Positions 15,909 to 24,232 of a stretch of 33,043 nucleotides of DNA are shown here, in pieces; position 1 is the first letter of the stretch; the number at the start of each line of letters is the position of its first letter. Below the pieces are notes generated by a model, which saw only the letters and a program-made list of their open reading frames with translations, made no database searches and was not told the DNA's origin. The DNA is taken from the NCBI GenBank assembly GCA_910587475.1, contig CAJUMR010000030.1, positions 1-33,043 of the forward strand, in the 5' to 3' direction. The translations under genes were made by a program, and so were the position numbers. The DNA is from an uncultured Muribaculaceae bacterium. Its GTDB lineage: Bacteria; Bacteroidota; Bacteroidia; Bacteroidales; Muribaculaceae.

Positions 15909-17035
15909 AAAAACTGCTGTATATAATCTGTACAATCGTTCCACTTCTCGTGTCATGCAAGGCTCACTCAGGAACGGGAAACAGCCACAGTGGTGGCGAC
16001 ACACTCACATCGAGAGCCGAGCTTCTGACGCTCGTTGATCATGGCGACTATGTCGCAGCAATTGTAGCCGACCCGTGGAACGAAGGCAAAGTCCTGGCTT
16101 CATATGCCCTCGTCAACCGCAACTCTGCGACTACACCCGACATTCCTGCAGGCTATACAAAAATCGATGTCCCGTTGACTCGATCAATAGTCGACTCGTC
16201 GACCAACTCAGCCGCTATCGCCGAGCTTGGCGCCGTCGGCTCCATAGCTGCGGTCGCCGACGGAGTATATTACAATGAAGCAGACACAATCGCCAGACTG
16301 CTCTCAACGGGCGACATAGTCGACATAGGCAGTTCGATGTCGCCAAAAGTCGAAACTATCGTAGAGGTGTCGCCAGATGCCATACTCTCGTCGCCCTACC
16401 AAAATGCCGGTCATGGCGTGATCGCAACAATCGGTGTACCCATCATCGAATGTGCCGACTACATGGAGCCGACACCACTCGGACGCGCAGAGTGGATCCT
16501 GTTTCTCGGCGAACTATACGGAGCTCGCGACAAAGCGGCAACCATCTATAAACAAGTCTCCGACGACTACACCTCTCTATCCGAAACCGCAGCCGCAGCA
16601 TCGTCCGACCGTCCAAAAGTACTTCCCGAAATGTTGACCTCCGGTGTATGGTACGTTCCCGGCGGCAAAAGTTACATGGCACAAATGCTTTCGGACGCAG
16701 GCGCCGAATATCCTTGGGCTGACAACGCATCATCGGGCTCGCTCCAGCTCGACATTGCAGCAGTAATTGACAAAGCATCCGACGCAGATATTTGGTACAT
16801 GCGAAACTACGGCACTCCTACTCTGTCAACTCTCAAAGAGACATCTCCACTCTATGCCGGCATCAAGGCCTACAAAGACGGAGAAGTGTACAACTGCGAC
16901 ACCTCGACGAGCACCATTTTCAACGACATCGCATTTCATCCCGAACGGATATTGGCTGATTTCATCGCCATATTCCATCCAGAAACAATGCCTCAATACA
17001 CTCCTGTCTATTTCAAAAAGATATCGTCAAAGTAA
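15905..17035 (+). CDS. Metal-chelate type ABC transporter substrate-binding lipoprotein
   Basis: This 376-residue lipoprotein (lipobox LVSC, Cys18) belongs to the Peripla_BP_2 family, whose members bind iron-siderophores, haem or cobalamin. Features include a DIGSSMSPKVETIVEVSPDAILSS-like stretch cut by a turn, a central helix, and the C-terminal lobe with KAYKDGEVYNCDT and FHPERILADFIAI. It is the first of three transporter genes and starts by an ATGA overlap with folA. The permease gene shares one base with its stop (TAATG). The ligand is unknown: no cobalamin riboswitch or TonB receptor lies next to it. Cobalamin (BtuF-like) or haem are the main options. Confidence 0.87.
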   Translation: MKKLLYIICTIVPLLVSCKAHSGTGNSHSGGDTLTSRAELLTLVDHGDYVAAIVADPWNEGKVLASYALVNRNSATTPDIPAGYTKIDVPLTRSIVDSSTNSAAIAELGAVGSIAAVADGVYYNEADTIARLLSTGDIVDIGSSMSPKVETIVEVSPDAILSSPYQNAGHGVIATIGVPIIECADYMEPTPLGRAEWILFLGELYGARDKAATIYKQVSDDYTSLSETAAAASSDRPKVLPEMLTSGVWYVPGGKSYMAQMLSDAGAEYPWADNASSGSLQLDIAAVIDKASDADIWYMRNYGTPTLSTLKETSPLYAGIKAYKDGEVYNCDTSTSTIFNDIAFHPERILADFIAIFHPETMPQYTPVYFKKISSK

Positions 17036-18054
17036 TGCTTGCCAACCGACGTTTCATCGCACTGCTCGTATTTGCGCTCATCATCGCCGCTTTGTTTCCG
17101 GCGCTGATGCTCGTCGGCTCTGTCGACATACCGGCGTGCGAAGTGTGGCATGCCCTCACCGGTCAGGAAGTCTCGCGCGAAGCGTGGCGTATCATCGTCG
17201 TCGACACACGCATACCCTCGGCCTGCACGGCAGCAATCGCAGGTGCGTCACTGTCGGTTGCCGGACTATTGCTGCAGACAACATTCGACAATCCGTTGGC
17301 CGGACCATCGATACTCGGTGTTTCTACAGGTTCGTCGCTCGGCGTGGCGATCGTGATGCTTGCCATGGGCGGAACTGCCACACTCGCCGGACAATCGGCC
17401 GTACTGGCCGGAGCTTTGGCCGGAGCTCTGCTGATCATGGTAGTGCTCGTTGCAGTGTCATCGTTGCTCAAATCCGCCACCATGCTGCTGATTGTAGGCA
17501 TTTTGATTGGCTATCTCAGCTCGTCGGCAATCTCGCTGCTCAATTTCTTCGCAACTCAGGAAGGTGTACATTCTTACGTTATCTGGGGACTCGGTAATTT
17601 TTATGGTGTGACAACCGTGCAACTGCCGTGGTTTGCCATGACAGCTGCGATACTGCTGGCTCTTTCGCTATTGTTCATAAAACCGCTCAACGCGTTGCTC
17701 CTCGGCTCACGATACGCTGAAAACATCGGCGTGCACACCGTCAGAGTGCGCAACCGTCTATTGCTGCTGTCTGGTGCGCTCACAGCCCTGGTCACCGCAG
17801 CATGCGGACCGATAGGTTTCATCGGACTCGTCGTGCCGCATATAGCCCGCCTCGCCCTCGGCACATCCAATCACGCCTATCTCATGCCCGGAACGATCCT
17901 CGCCGGCGCTGCCACAGGCTTACTCTGCGCCCTGATCTGTGTGATGCCTTCGCGCTGGGGTGTGATGCCCGTCAACGCCATAACTCCGATCATCGGTGTT
18001 CCGGTGATCGTCTACATCATTCTGCGAAGACGTAAAATATTCTATTTCAACTGA
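17035..18054 (+). CDS. FecCD-type ABC transporter permease
   Basis: This 339-residue inner-membrane protein with about ten helices belongs to the FecCD (BtuC-like) family. Diagnostic stretches are DTRIPSACTAAIAGASLSVA, NPLAGPSILGVSTG, GIHTVRVRNR-like GVHTVRVRNR, and CGPIGFIGLVVPHIAR. The start codon shares its A with the previous stop codon. With the binding protein before it and the ATPase four bases after it, it forms a complete importer, probably as a homodimer since only one permease gene is present. Confidence 0.92.
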   Translation: MLANRRFIALLVFALIIAALFPALMLVGSVDIPACEVWHALTGQEVSREAWRIIVVDTRIPSACTAAIAGASLSVAGLLLQTTFDNPLAGPSILGVSTGSSLGVAIVMLAMGGTATLAGQSAVLAGALAGALLIMVVLVAVSSLLKSATMLLIVGILIGYLSSSAISLLNFFATQEGVHSYVIWGLGNFYGVTTVQLPWFAMTAAILLALSLLFIKPLNALLLGSRYAENIGVHTVRVRNRLLLLSGALTALVTAACGPIGFIGLVVPHIARLALGTSNHAYLMPGTILAGAATGLLCALICVMPSRWGVMPVNAITPIIGVPVIVYIILRRRKIFYFN

Positions 18055-18058
18055 CCGC

Positions 18059-18853
18059 ATGAACACCCTCACGACCGATCATCTCACCATCGGCTACCCC
18101 GGACGCCGGCACAACAGCCCTTACATTGTTCTCTCAGATCTGAATCTGTCCTTGCCGCAAGCATCCCTAACTCTTCTCGTCGGAGCCAACGGCAGCGGCA
18201 AATCGACACTCCTGCGAACTCTGTCGGGCACTCAACAACCGATCGAAGGATCTGTGGCGATCGACGGAACACCTGTTTCTGCAATATCTTTACGACAGCG
18301 AGCCAGACTCCTGTCGTTGGTCTATACAGACCGAACCGGTGGCGGAGGCCTGACTGTGCGCGAACTTGTGGCCCTCGGGCGTCAACCCTATACAGGCTTC
18401 ATCGGACGTCTGTCGACAGCTGACCGCCAAGCGGTGGATCACGCGATCGAAGCAGTCGGAATTGCTCATAAGGCCGACTCATTTGCCGCAGCTCTCAGCG
18501 ACGGAGAACGTCAGAAAGCCATGATAGCCCGTGCTCTCGCACAGCATACACCTATCATTATACTCGACGAACCGACTGCGTTCCTCGACATTGCAAGCAG
18601 ACTGGAGATCATGCAGTTGCTCGGCAGACTCGTGAGAAACGAAAAAAAGACAGTGCTGCTCTCCACCCACGATCTTGCGTCGGCAATCTCTGTCGCCGAC
18701 CGGCTGTGGATTGTCGATCAACAAGCCCGCTCGATTATCGAAGGCAATGCCCGGCAACTGATCGATCAAGGCGTAATGGACAGAGTGTTTCCCGGACGAC
18801 CCGTTACATTCAGCCGTCAGCTCAACGATTTCACAATAAAAGAGACGCTTTAG
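18059..18853 (+). CDS. ABC transporter ATPase of the FecCD-type importer
   Basis: The 264-residue ATPase has Walker A GANGSGKST (residues 42-50), the signature LSDGERQKAMIARAL, Walker B IIILDEPTAFLD and the switch histidine in STHD. It belongs with the FecE/BtuD/HmuV importers. The signature begins LSDGE instead of LSGGE, which is a common variant. It is the last gene of the thyA-folA-importer operon. Its TAG stop overlaps the stop codon of the convergent thioredoxin gene, leaving no room for a terminator between them. Confidence 0.93.
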   Translation: MNTLTTDHLTIGYPGRRHNSPYIVLSDLNLSLPQASLTLLVGANGSGKSTLLRTLSGTQQPIEGSVAIDGTPVSAISLRQRARLLSLVYTDRTGGGGLTVRELVALGRQPYTGFIGRLSTADRQAVDHAIEAVGIAHKADSFAAALSDGERQKAMIARALAQHTPIIILDEPTAFLDIASRLEIMQLLGRLVRNEKKTVLLSTHDLASAISVADRLWIVDQQARSIIEGNARQLIDQGVMDRVFPGRPVTFSRQLNDFTIKETL

Positions 18854-19719
18854 CGCCCGAGAAGTGAGTCAAGTTTGTCGAGATTGAGGTTCTTGGCTAC
18901 GACCTTACCTTCGCGATCCAACAGCAACACTGTAGGCGTAATTCTGATATCATACAGTCCGGCATCTTCAAAATCATCATCGACCGGACGCGCCACAATC
19001 CAGTCAGACGGCATAGTGGCGGCATGACTCGCCCAAAGACCATCCTGCTCACCATAAGGGCTCACCATCACAACGCCATAGCCCCCGAGATCACGTCCGG
19101 CAAGATAGCGCTCAAGTTCACCGCAGTCCCTGCAATCGGGATCATAAAACATCACTATCGTCTGATCGTGACTTGCCGCAGCACCATGCAGAGTCATATT
19201 CGATCCATTGCGATCTATCATATCGAAATCAGCCGACATATGACCGACTCTGTTCATCAAAGCAGACTGACGGGCATCACCAGTCCTGAGAAGATCAGCC
19301 TCGGGCAGACGGCCATCAGCCATCAGTCTGTCGGCGATAGCAAGAAAACTTTCCTCATCGACCGAAGGCGAATCAGGTTCAAAAAGATATTGTCTTGCAA
19401 TTCCCGCCAACGCCTTGTAGGCGATCGGGTCGACAGAAGCTCCCTCAAACATGATGCCTGCCGCTCGCGACACCCCGACGCTATCGCTAAGCTGAAACAG
19501 CGTAGTGAAATTCACAAAATTCTGTTCGAGAAACAGTTTGTCACGTGTCAGCGTGGTATCATTCCATTCCATTTTGTCCCAGAAATGATCCATGACATAC
19601 TCCGCGCGCAGACGCAGATCACGCAGATCAGACGGAACCTCGGGCAAGGGAAGTTCGTCGACAGCAACGGCCACTCCTGCCGCGATAGTCAATAGCGAAA
19701 ATACTGAAAATCTTTTCAT
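18850..19719 (-). CDS. DUF5106 / thioredoxin-like secreted protein
   Basis: The product is about 289 residues from ATG 19719. A GTG five codons upstream (19734) lies within the promoter box and is rejected. A signal peptide (KRFSVFSLLTIAAGVAVA) is followed by an alpha-helical DUF5106-type region (about residues 25-150; LRAEYVMDHFWDKMEW is typical) and a thioredoxin-like domain (about 160-289). The domain contains DPDCRDC (Cys196, Cys199), a cis-Pro TPTVLLLD segment and no cytoplasmic features. It should act as a periplasmic thiol-disulphide protein. The CRDC motif is acidic compared with CGPC, so its redox potential is hard to guess. Its partner is unknown. Confidence 0.87.
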   Translation of the reverse strand: MKRFSVFSLLTIAAGVAVAVDELPLPEVPSDLRDLRLRAEYVMDHFWDKMEWNDTTLTRDKLFLEQNFVNFTTLFQLSDSVGVSRAAGIMFEGASVDPIAYKALAGIARQYLFEPDSPSVDEESFLAIADRLMADGRLPEADLLRTGDARQSALMNRVGHMSADFDMIDRNGSNMTLHGAAASHDQTIVMFYDPDCRDCGELERYLAGRDLGGYGVVMVSPYGEQDGLWASHAATMPSDWIVARPVDDDFEDAGLYDIRITPTVLLLDREGKVVAKNLNLDKLDSLLGR

Positions 19720-19733
19720 CGGGTATTTTTCCA

Positions 19734-19741
19734 CAAAGTTA
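19734..19741 (-). promoter_or_regulatory. -7 box of the DUF5106-thioredoxin gene
   Basis: Read on the minus strand this is TAACTTTG, a perfect TAnnTTTG. No good TTTG box sits at the usual 19-20 bases upstream. It predicts a very short leader of under 10 bases before the ATG at 19719. Confidence 0.45.
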
Positions 19742-19800
19742 GGAAAAAGCCTATTGCAATTACCGCCGCAAAAAAAATCACGAGGTTGATTTAATTAATT

Positions 19801-19831
19801 TTTGCATTTAATGAAATTATTCGTAATTTTG
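19801..19831 (+). promoter_or_regulatory. Consensus promoter of the tripartite exporter operon
   Basis: TTTG at 19801-19804, exactly 19 bases, then TAATTTTG at 19824-19831: a full match to the Bacteroidetes consensus. The predicted start is near 19838 and the leader about 52 bases. It is divergent from the DUF5106-thioredoxin promoter about 60 bases away. Confidence 0.8.
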
Positions 19832-19889
19832 CCGCTGTCGCTATTATTCCAATTAGTCTACATCTACATATATAAAAACATCATTCATC

Positions 19890-20591
19890 ATGATTATCCG
19901 GTTAAATGACATCAACAAAACCTATCCGGGAGTCGTACCGCTACATGTTCTGAAAGACATCAACCTCAACATCGAACGAGGTGAGCTTGTCTCCATCATG
20001 GGCGCCTCAGGCTCAGGCAAATCTACACTGCTCAACATTCTCGGAATTCTCGACAATTATGACTCGGGCGAGTATTATCTCGACGATGTTCTGATCAAGA
20101 ATCTGAGCGAAAACCGCGCGGCCGAGTTACGCAATCGCCTGATAGGCTTCGTATTCCAATCTTTCAATCTCATCAACTACAAAAATGCCGTCGAGAATGT
20201 GGCATTGCCGCTGTTCTATCAAGGAGTGTCGCGTCGCCAACGCAACAAACTCGCCATGGAACAGCTTGAGCGCATGGGACTCGCTGACCGTGCCCACCAC
20301 CTCCCCGGCGAACTCTCGGGCGGACAGAAACAACGTGTGGCCATAGCGCGCGCACTCATCACCAACCCGTCAATAATCCTCGCCGACGAACCGACAGGTG
20401 CGCTCGACTCGACGACGTCTCACGACGTGATGGATCTGTTCAGGCAGCTCAACTCCGAAGGCATGACAATAGTCATCGTGACCCACGACCCGGGTGTCGG
20501 AGCTGCCACAAACCGCATCATACGCATCTCTGACGGTCGCATAGTCGACGGTAATCAACCCTCAGAATCAAATCCTCAAATAACCCTCTGA
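19890..20591 (+). CDS. MacB/LolD-type ABC transporter ATPase
   Basis: This 233-residue ATPase has Walker A GASGSGKST (near residues 37-45), the signature LSGGQKQRVAIARAL, Walker B IILADEPTGALD and VTHD. The DEPTGALDS form is typical of the MacB/LolD/FtsE group, which uses mechanical force to push substrates from the periplasm or membrane outward without moving them through the inner membrane. The permease gene follows after 3 bases. Together with two permeases, an adaptor and a TolC-like channel it makes a complete efflux machine. The substrate may be an antimicrobial, a lipid or a peptide; the sequence does not say. Confidence 0.93.
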   Translation: MIIRLNDINKTYPGVVPLHVLKDINLNIERGELVSIMGASGSGKSTLLNILGILDNYDSGEYYLDDVLIKNLSENRAAELRNRLIGFVFQSFNLINYKNAVENVALPLFYQGVSRRQRNKLAMEQLERMGLADRAHHLPGELSGGQKQRVAIARALITNPSIILADEPTGALDSTTSHDVMDLFRQLNSEGMTIVIVTHDPGVGAATNRIIRISDGRIVDGNQPSESNPQITL

Positions 20592-20594
20592 TCA

Positions 20595-21830
20595 ATGTTT
20601 GACCTTATTAGTGAAATCGGCCAGACCATACGCAACAACAAGCTGCGAACCGGTCTGACAGGCTTTGCAGTTGCATGGGGCATATTCATGCTCATCATCC
20701 TGCTCAGCCTTTCGCGCGGACTGATGGGTGGTTTCGAGCGCGAGACGGGGAAATTAGACGTCAACCAGATATCGGTATGGCGTGGCTCCACATCTATCCC
20801 CTACAAAGGATACAACAAGGGGCGTCAGGTCAAGCTGAAAGCTTCGACTGTCGACGCGCTCAACAAATCCAACAACCATTACATCGGCACTGCTGCGGCT
20901 TACAAATACATCGACTCCGCAAAAGTCACCGGACCGAAAGACTATGTATCGGATGGCATCGAAGGCATATCTCCCGAAATGCAGCGCAACCAGCATATAA
21001 CAATGCTTGCCGGACGCTTCATCAACCAGGCCGACATGAACCTGCAGCGCAAAGTGATGGTCATATCCAAGAAAACTGCAAAAACGATATTCGGCACTGA
21101 CTCCGCCAGTCAAGTCATCGGACAAAGAGTGAAGTCGCTCGGCCTGTCGTGGAAAGTCGTAGGACTTTACACCCGCGAATGGGGCGAAACCGACAATTAC
21201 ATTCCGTTCTCAACCGCGGTAGCGCTCTCGGGCGGCGACGCCAACATTTGGTCGATCAGCGTCCTTGCCGACAACATCTCCGACGAAAAGACCGCAGAAG
21301 ATGCTGAAAACGCCATCCGCGGAGAACTCGCAAAAATCCATCATTTCGACCCGGCTGATAAATCAGCCGCACCGATGTGGAACCGGTTTACCAACTATCT
21401 CCAGAACAAGCAAGGCATGAAAATCCTCGACTACGCAGTGTGGATCATCGGCATTTTCACCATGCTGTCAGGCATAGTCGGCGTGAGCAACATCATGTTT
21501 GTCTCAGTCCGCGAACGCACCCACGAGATCGGCATACGCCGCGCCATCGGAGCAAAACGCCGCAACATTCTCACCCAGGTTGTGCTTGAAAGCGTCGCGA
21601 TAACCACCTTGTTCGGTTATATCGGCATCGTTGCCGGAACTGCTGTCATGCAAGTCATCGCCCATTTTATCAAAAACATGGAGCGAAGCCCATTCGAGAA
21701 CCCTACCGTCGACCTCGGCATTGCACTCAACGTAACGCTTGTCCTGATACTTGCCGGCGCGTTGGCCGGATTGTTCCCGGCTCTCAAAGCGACTAAAGTC
21801 AAACCCGTAGAAGCCCTCCGCGACGAATGA
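20595..21830 (+). CDS. MacB-like ABC permease 1
   Basis: The 411-residue protein has the type VII exporter layout: one N-terminal helix (about residues 17-45), a MacB-PCD periplasmic domain to about 275, and three C-terminal helices of the FtsX domain. The conserved cytoplasmic coupling motif reads RERTHEIGIRRAIGAKRR. Its stop overlaps the start of the second permease as ATGA. It differs clearly from the second permease, so the pair most likely works as a heterodimer with one ATPase type. Confidence 0.92.
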   Translation: MFDLISEIGQTIRNNKLRTGLTGFAVAWGIFMLIILLSLSRGLMGGFERETGKLDVNQISVWRGSTSIPYKGYNKGRQVKLKASTVDALNKSNNHYIGTAAAYKYIDSAKVTGPKDYVSDGIEGISPEMQRNQHITMLAGRFINQADMNLQRKVMVISKKTAKTIFGTDSASQVIGQRVKSLGLSWKVVGLYTREWGETDNYIPFSTAVALSGGDANIWSISVLADNISDEKTAEDAENAIRGELAKIHHFDPADKSAAPMWNRFTNYLQNKQGMKILDYAVWIIGIFTMLSGIVGVSNIMFVSVRERTHEIGIRRAIGAKRRNILTQVVLESVAITTLFGYIGIVAGTAVMQVIAHFIKNMERSPFENPTVDLGIALNVTLVLILAGALAGLFPALKATKVKPVEALRDE

Positions 21831-23074
21831 AAAATCCGATCTTCGACATAGAGAACTGGCGCGAGATTGGCGCCACTCTCGCACGCAACAAAACACGAAC
21901 GTTTCTGACTGCATTCGGCATTTTCTGGGGCACAGCCATGCTCGCGATGCTATGGGGCGGAGCCCACGGACTCGAAGGCATGCTCCGTCGCAATTTCGCA
22001 GGATTCGCCACTAACTTCGGAGCCGTATTCCCTAACACTACCTCGATATCGTACAAAGGCTTCAACAAAGGCATGAGCTGGAACCTGACACAGACCGACA
22101 TCGACGCCGTCAGGCGCATAACTCCCGGCATCGAATACTCATCGACAATGAGTAACCAGTACGGAACCATTGCCTACGGCACAAACTCCGAAACGGCATC
22201 GATCGCCGGGTTCGAACCCGACTTCTCCAAAATCAACACTGCCATAGTTTATGCTGGACGTCTGTTCAACGACGCCGACGATGCGCAGGGCCGCAAAGTG
22301 GCGCTCATCGGCAAGGACCTATCGGCTAAACTTTTCGGCACAGAAGATCCGATCGGCAAAATGATAAGTGCCAACGGTGTCTACTACCGTGTAATCGGCG
22401 TAATCGGTCAGCTGTCCAACGCAAGCATCGGAACGCGCTACGACGAATCAGTCCTGTTGCCGGCATCGACATTCAGGCGCACATTCAATCGCGGCAACGC
22501 CGTAGGCTTCTTCATGTACACGGCTGCTCCGGGCTATAAACCCAAAGACATCGAACCATACATCCGCCGTGCCGTATGCTCAAATCACCCCATATCGCCG
22601 GCCGACGAAAAAGCGATGTGGTTTATGGATATTTCCGAAGAATTCGAAATGGTCGACAATCTCTTTCTCGGAGTCAGTCTGCTCGCGCTGTTTGTCGGTG
22701 CAGGATCACTGATGGCCGGCATTATCGGCATAGGCAACATCATGTGGATCATCGTCAAGGAACGCACTCAGGAGATCGGCATACGACGTGCGATCGGAGC
22801 AAAACCGCGCGACATAATCGTACAGATCCTCTCTGAAGGAGTTGTGCTCACGTCGGTGGCCGGACTCGCAGGAGTGTCTTTCGCGACCATCGCCCTTGCT
22901 GTCGCCGATAAAGCGACAGCCGACCCAATCCTCGGATCGGCAGGCTTCACCCTGTCGTTTTCCCAGGCAATCGCAATAGTTGTGACATTCCTGATCCTCG
23001 GCACAGCAGCCGGCACCCTTCCGGCGATAAAAGCCATGCGCATAAAACCAATCGAAGCCATGCGCGACAAATAA
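21827..23074 (+). CDS. MacB-like ABC permease 2
   Basis: The 415-residue protein has the same fold order as its neighbour: an N-terminal helix, a MacB-PCD periplasmic domain, and a C-terminal FtsX domain with KERTQEIGIRRAIGAKPRD. The two share FLTAFGIFWG/LTGFAVAWG-type N-termini and the phrase SYKGFNKG or PYKGYNKG in the periplasmic part, so they are old duplicates. It ends 39 bases before the adaptor gene. Confidence 0.92.
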   Translation: MKNPIFDIENWREIGATLARNKTRTFLTAFGIFWGTAMLAMLWGGAHGLEGMLRRNFAGFATNFGAVFPNTTSISYKGFNKGMSWNLTQTDIDAVRRITPGIEYSSTMSNQYGTIAYGTNSETASIAGFEPDFSKINTAIVYAGRLFNDADDAQGRKVALIGKDLSAKLFGTEDPIGKMISANGVYYRVIGVIGQLSNASIGTRYDESVLLPASTFRRTFNRGNAVGFFMYTAAPGYKPKDIEPYIRRAVCSNHPISPADEKAMWFMDISEEFEMVDNLFLGVSLLALFVGAGSLMAGIIGIGNIMWIIVKERTQEIGIRRAIGAKPRDIIVQILSEGVVLTSVAGLAGVSFATIALAVADKATADPILGSAGFTLSFSQAIAIVVTFLILGTAAGTLPAIKAMRIKPIEAMRDK

Positions 23075-23113
23075 TCTCATTTTACAGAACTAATAACTAC
23101 ACATCTTAAAAAT

Positions 23114-24208
23114 ATGAAACGCTTTTTCAAAATCTTCCTCTGGGTGCTGATCGCAGTTGTATTTGTCGGCACATTCGTATTCCTTTACCTCAACTCTCAG
23201 CCTAAAGAAATCGCCTACCAGACTGTAGCGCCCGAAATCGGCAACATCGAACGATCGACCGTGCTGACAGGCAAGATCGAGCCGCGCGATCAGATCGACA
23301 TCAAACCTCAGATCTCCGGCATCATTGCCGAAATCTTTGTCGAAGCAGGCCAGACCGTGAAGGAAGGCGACGTAATAGCCCGCATCAAAGTCATTCCCGA
23401 CGCTTCACAGCTTTCATCTGCACAAAACCGCGTCGATCAAGCCAAAATCGCCCTCGATGACGCAAAAGATAAGTATGACCGCTCCAACGTCCTCTACGAC
23501 CGCAAACTGATATCGCGAGAAGAGCATGAGACAGCTCTCGCCACATTCAACCGGGCCAAAAGCGACCTCGAAGGGGCCGAAGACGCGCTCGACATTGTCC
23601 GCAACGGAGTGTCGAAGTTCAACGCATCAGAGAGCAACACCATGGTACGCGCCACAATCAACGGTCTCGTGCTCGACGTGCCCGTCAAAGTCGGCAGCTC
23701 GGTCATCCAGGCCAACACATTCAACGACGGCACCACTGTCGCTACAATCGCCGACATGACCAATCTCATATTCAAGGGCAACGTCGACGAGACAGAAGTC
23801 GGACAACTCGCCGTCGGCATGCCGATGAACATTTCCGTAGGCGCCCTCCCCGACATCACCCCCAAAGCCATCATCGAATACATCTCTCCGAAGGGCAACG
23901 AATCGAGCGGTGCCAACACATTCGAACTCAAGGCGGCTCTCGAAGTCGATCCCGACATACAGCTCCGCGCCGGCTACAGCGCCAATGCCACAGTCATACT
24001 CAGCAGCTCGACCGACGTTCTCACCATTCCTGAAAGTGTCATCGAATTTGCCGGCGACAGCACATTTGTCTACTGTCTGCTCGACTCCGCGACACAATCC
24101 TACCGACGCACTCCAATAGTCACGGGAGCCAGCGACGGAGTGAAAATCGAGGTCAAGGAAGGCATCGACAAGGATGTCCGTCTGCGGGGAGATGAAATCA
24201 AAGAATGA
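23114..24208 (+). CDS. HlyD-family periplasmic adaptor of the exporter
   Basis: The 364-residue membrane-fusion protein has an N-terminal anchor (about residues 6-26) and the first lipoyl half (DIKPQISGIIAEIFVEAGQ, residues about 60-93). An alpha-helical hairpin follows (about 100-155), then the second lipoyl half (TINGLVLDVPVKVGSSV, about 180-200) and a beta-barrel domain (about 215-300). This matches MacA-like adaptors, which bridge the inner-membrane permease and TolC. The anchor is a helix with no lipobox. It lies between the permease and channel genes, 24 bases before the latter. Confidence 0.93.
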   Translation: MKRFFKIFLWVLIAVVFVGTFVFLYLNSQPKEIAYQTVAPEIGNIERSTVLTGKIEPRDQIDIKPQISGIIAEIFVEAGQTVKEGDVIARIKVIPDASQLSSAQNRVDQAKIALDDAKDKYDRSNVLYDRKLISREEHETALATFNRAKSDLEGAEDALDIVRNGVSKFNASESNTMVRATINGLVLDVPVKVGSSVIQANTFNDGTTVATIADMTNLIFKGNVDETEVGQLAVGMPMNISVGALPDITPKAIIEYISPKGNESSGANTFELKAALEVDPDIQLRAGYSANATVILSSSTDVLTIPESVIEFAGDSTFVYCLLDSATQSYRRTPIVTGASDGVKIEVKEGIDKDVRLRGDEIKE

Positions 24209-24232
24209 CAATAATAGCAATAAAGCATTATT

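Noticed and set aside
15860..15910. Cobalamin riboswitch for the importer
   Set aside because: The binding-protein gene overlaps folA by four bases, leaving no leader, and no riboswitch-like core was seen nearby.
16767..17597. 276-codon plus-strand frame
   Set aside because: Overlaps the binding-protein and permease genes in another frame; Arg/His-rich translation is typical of a shadow.
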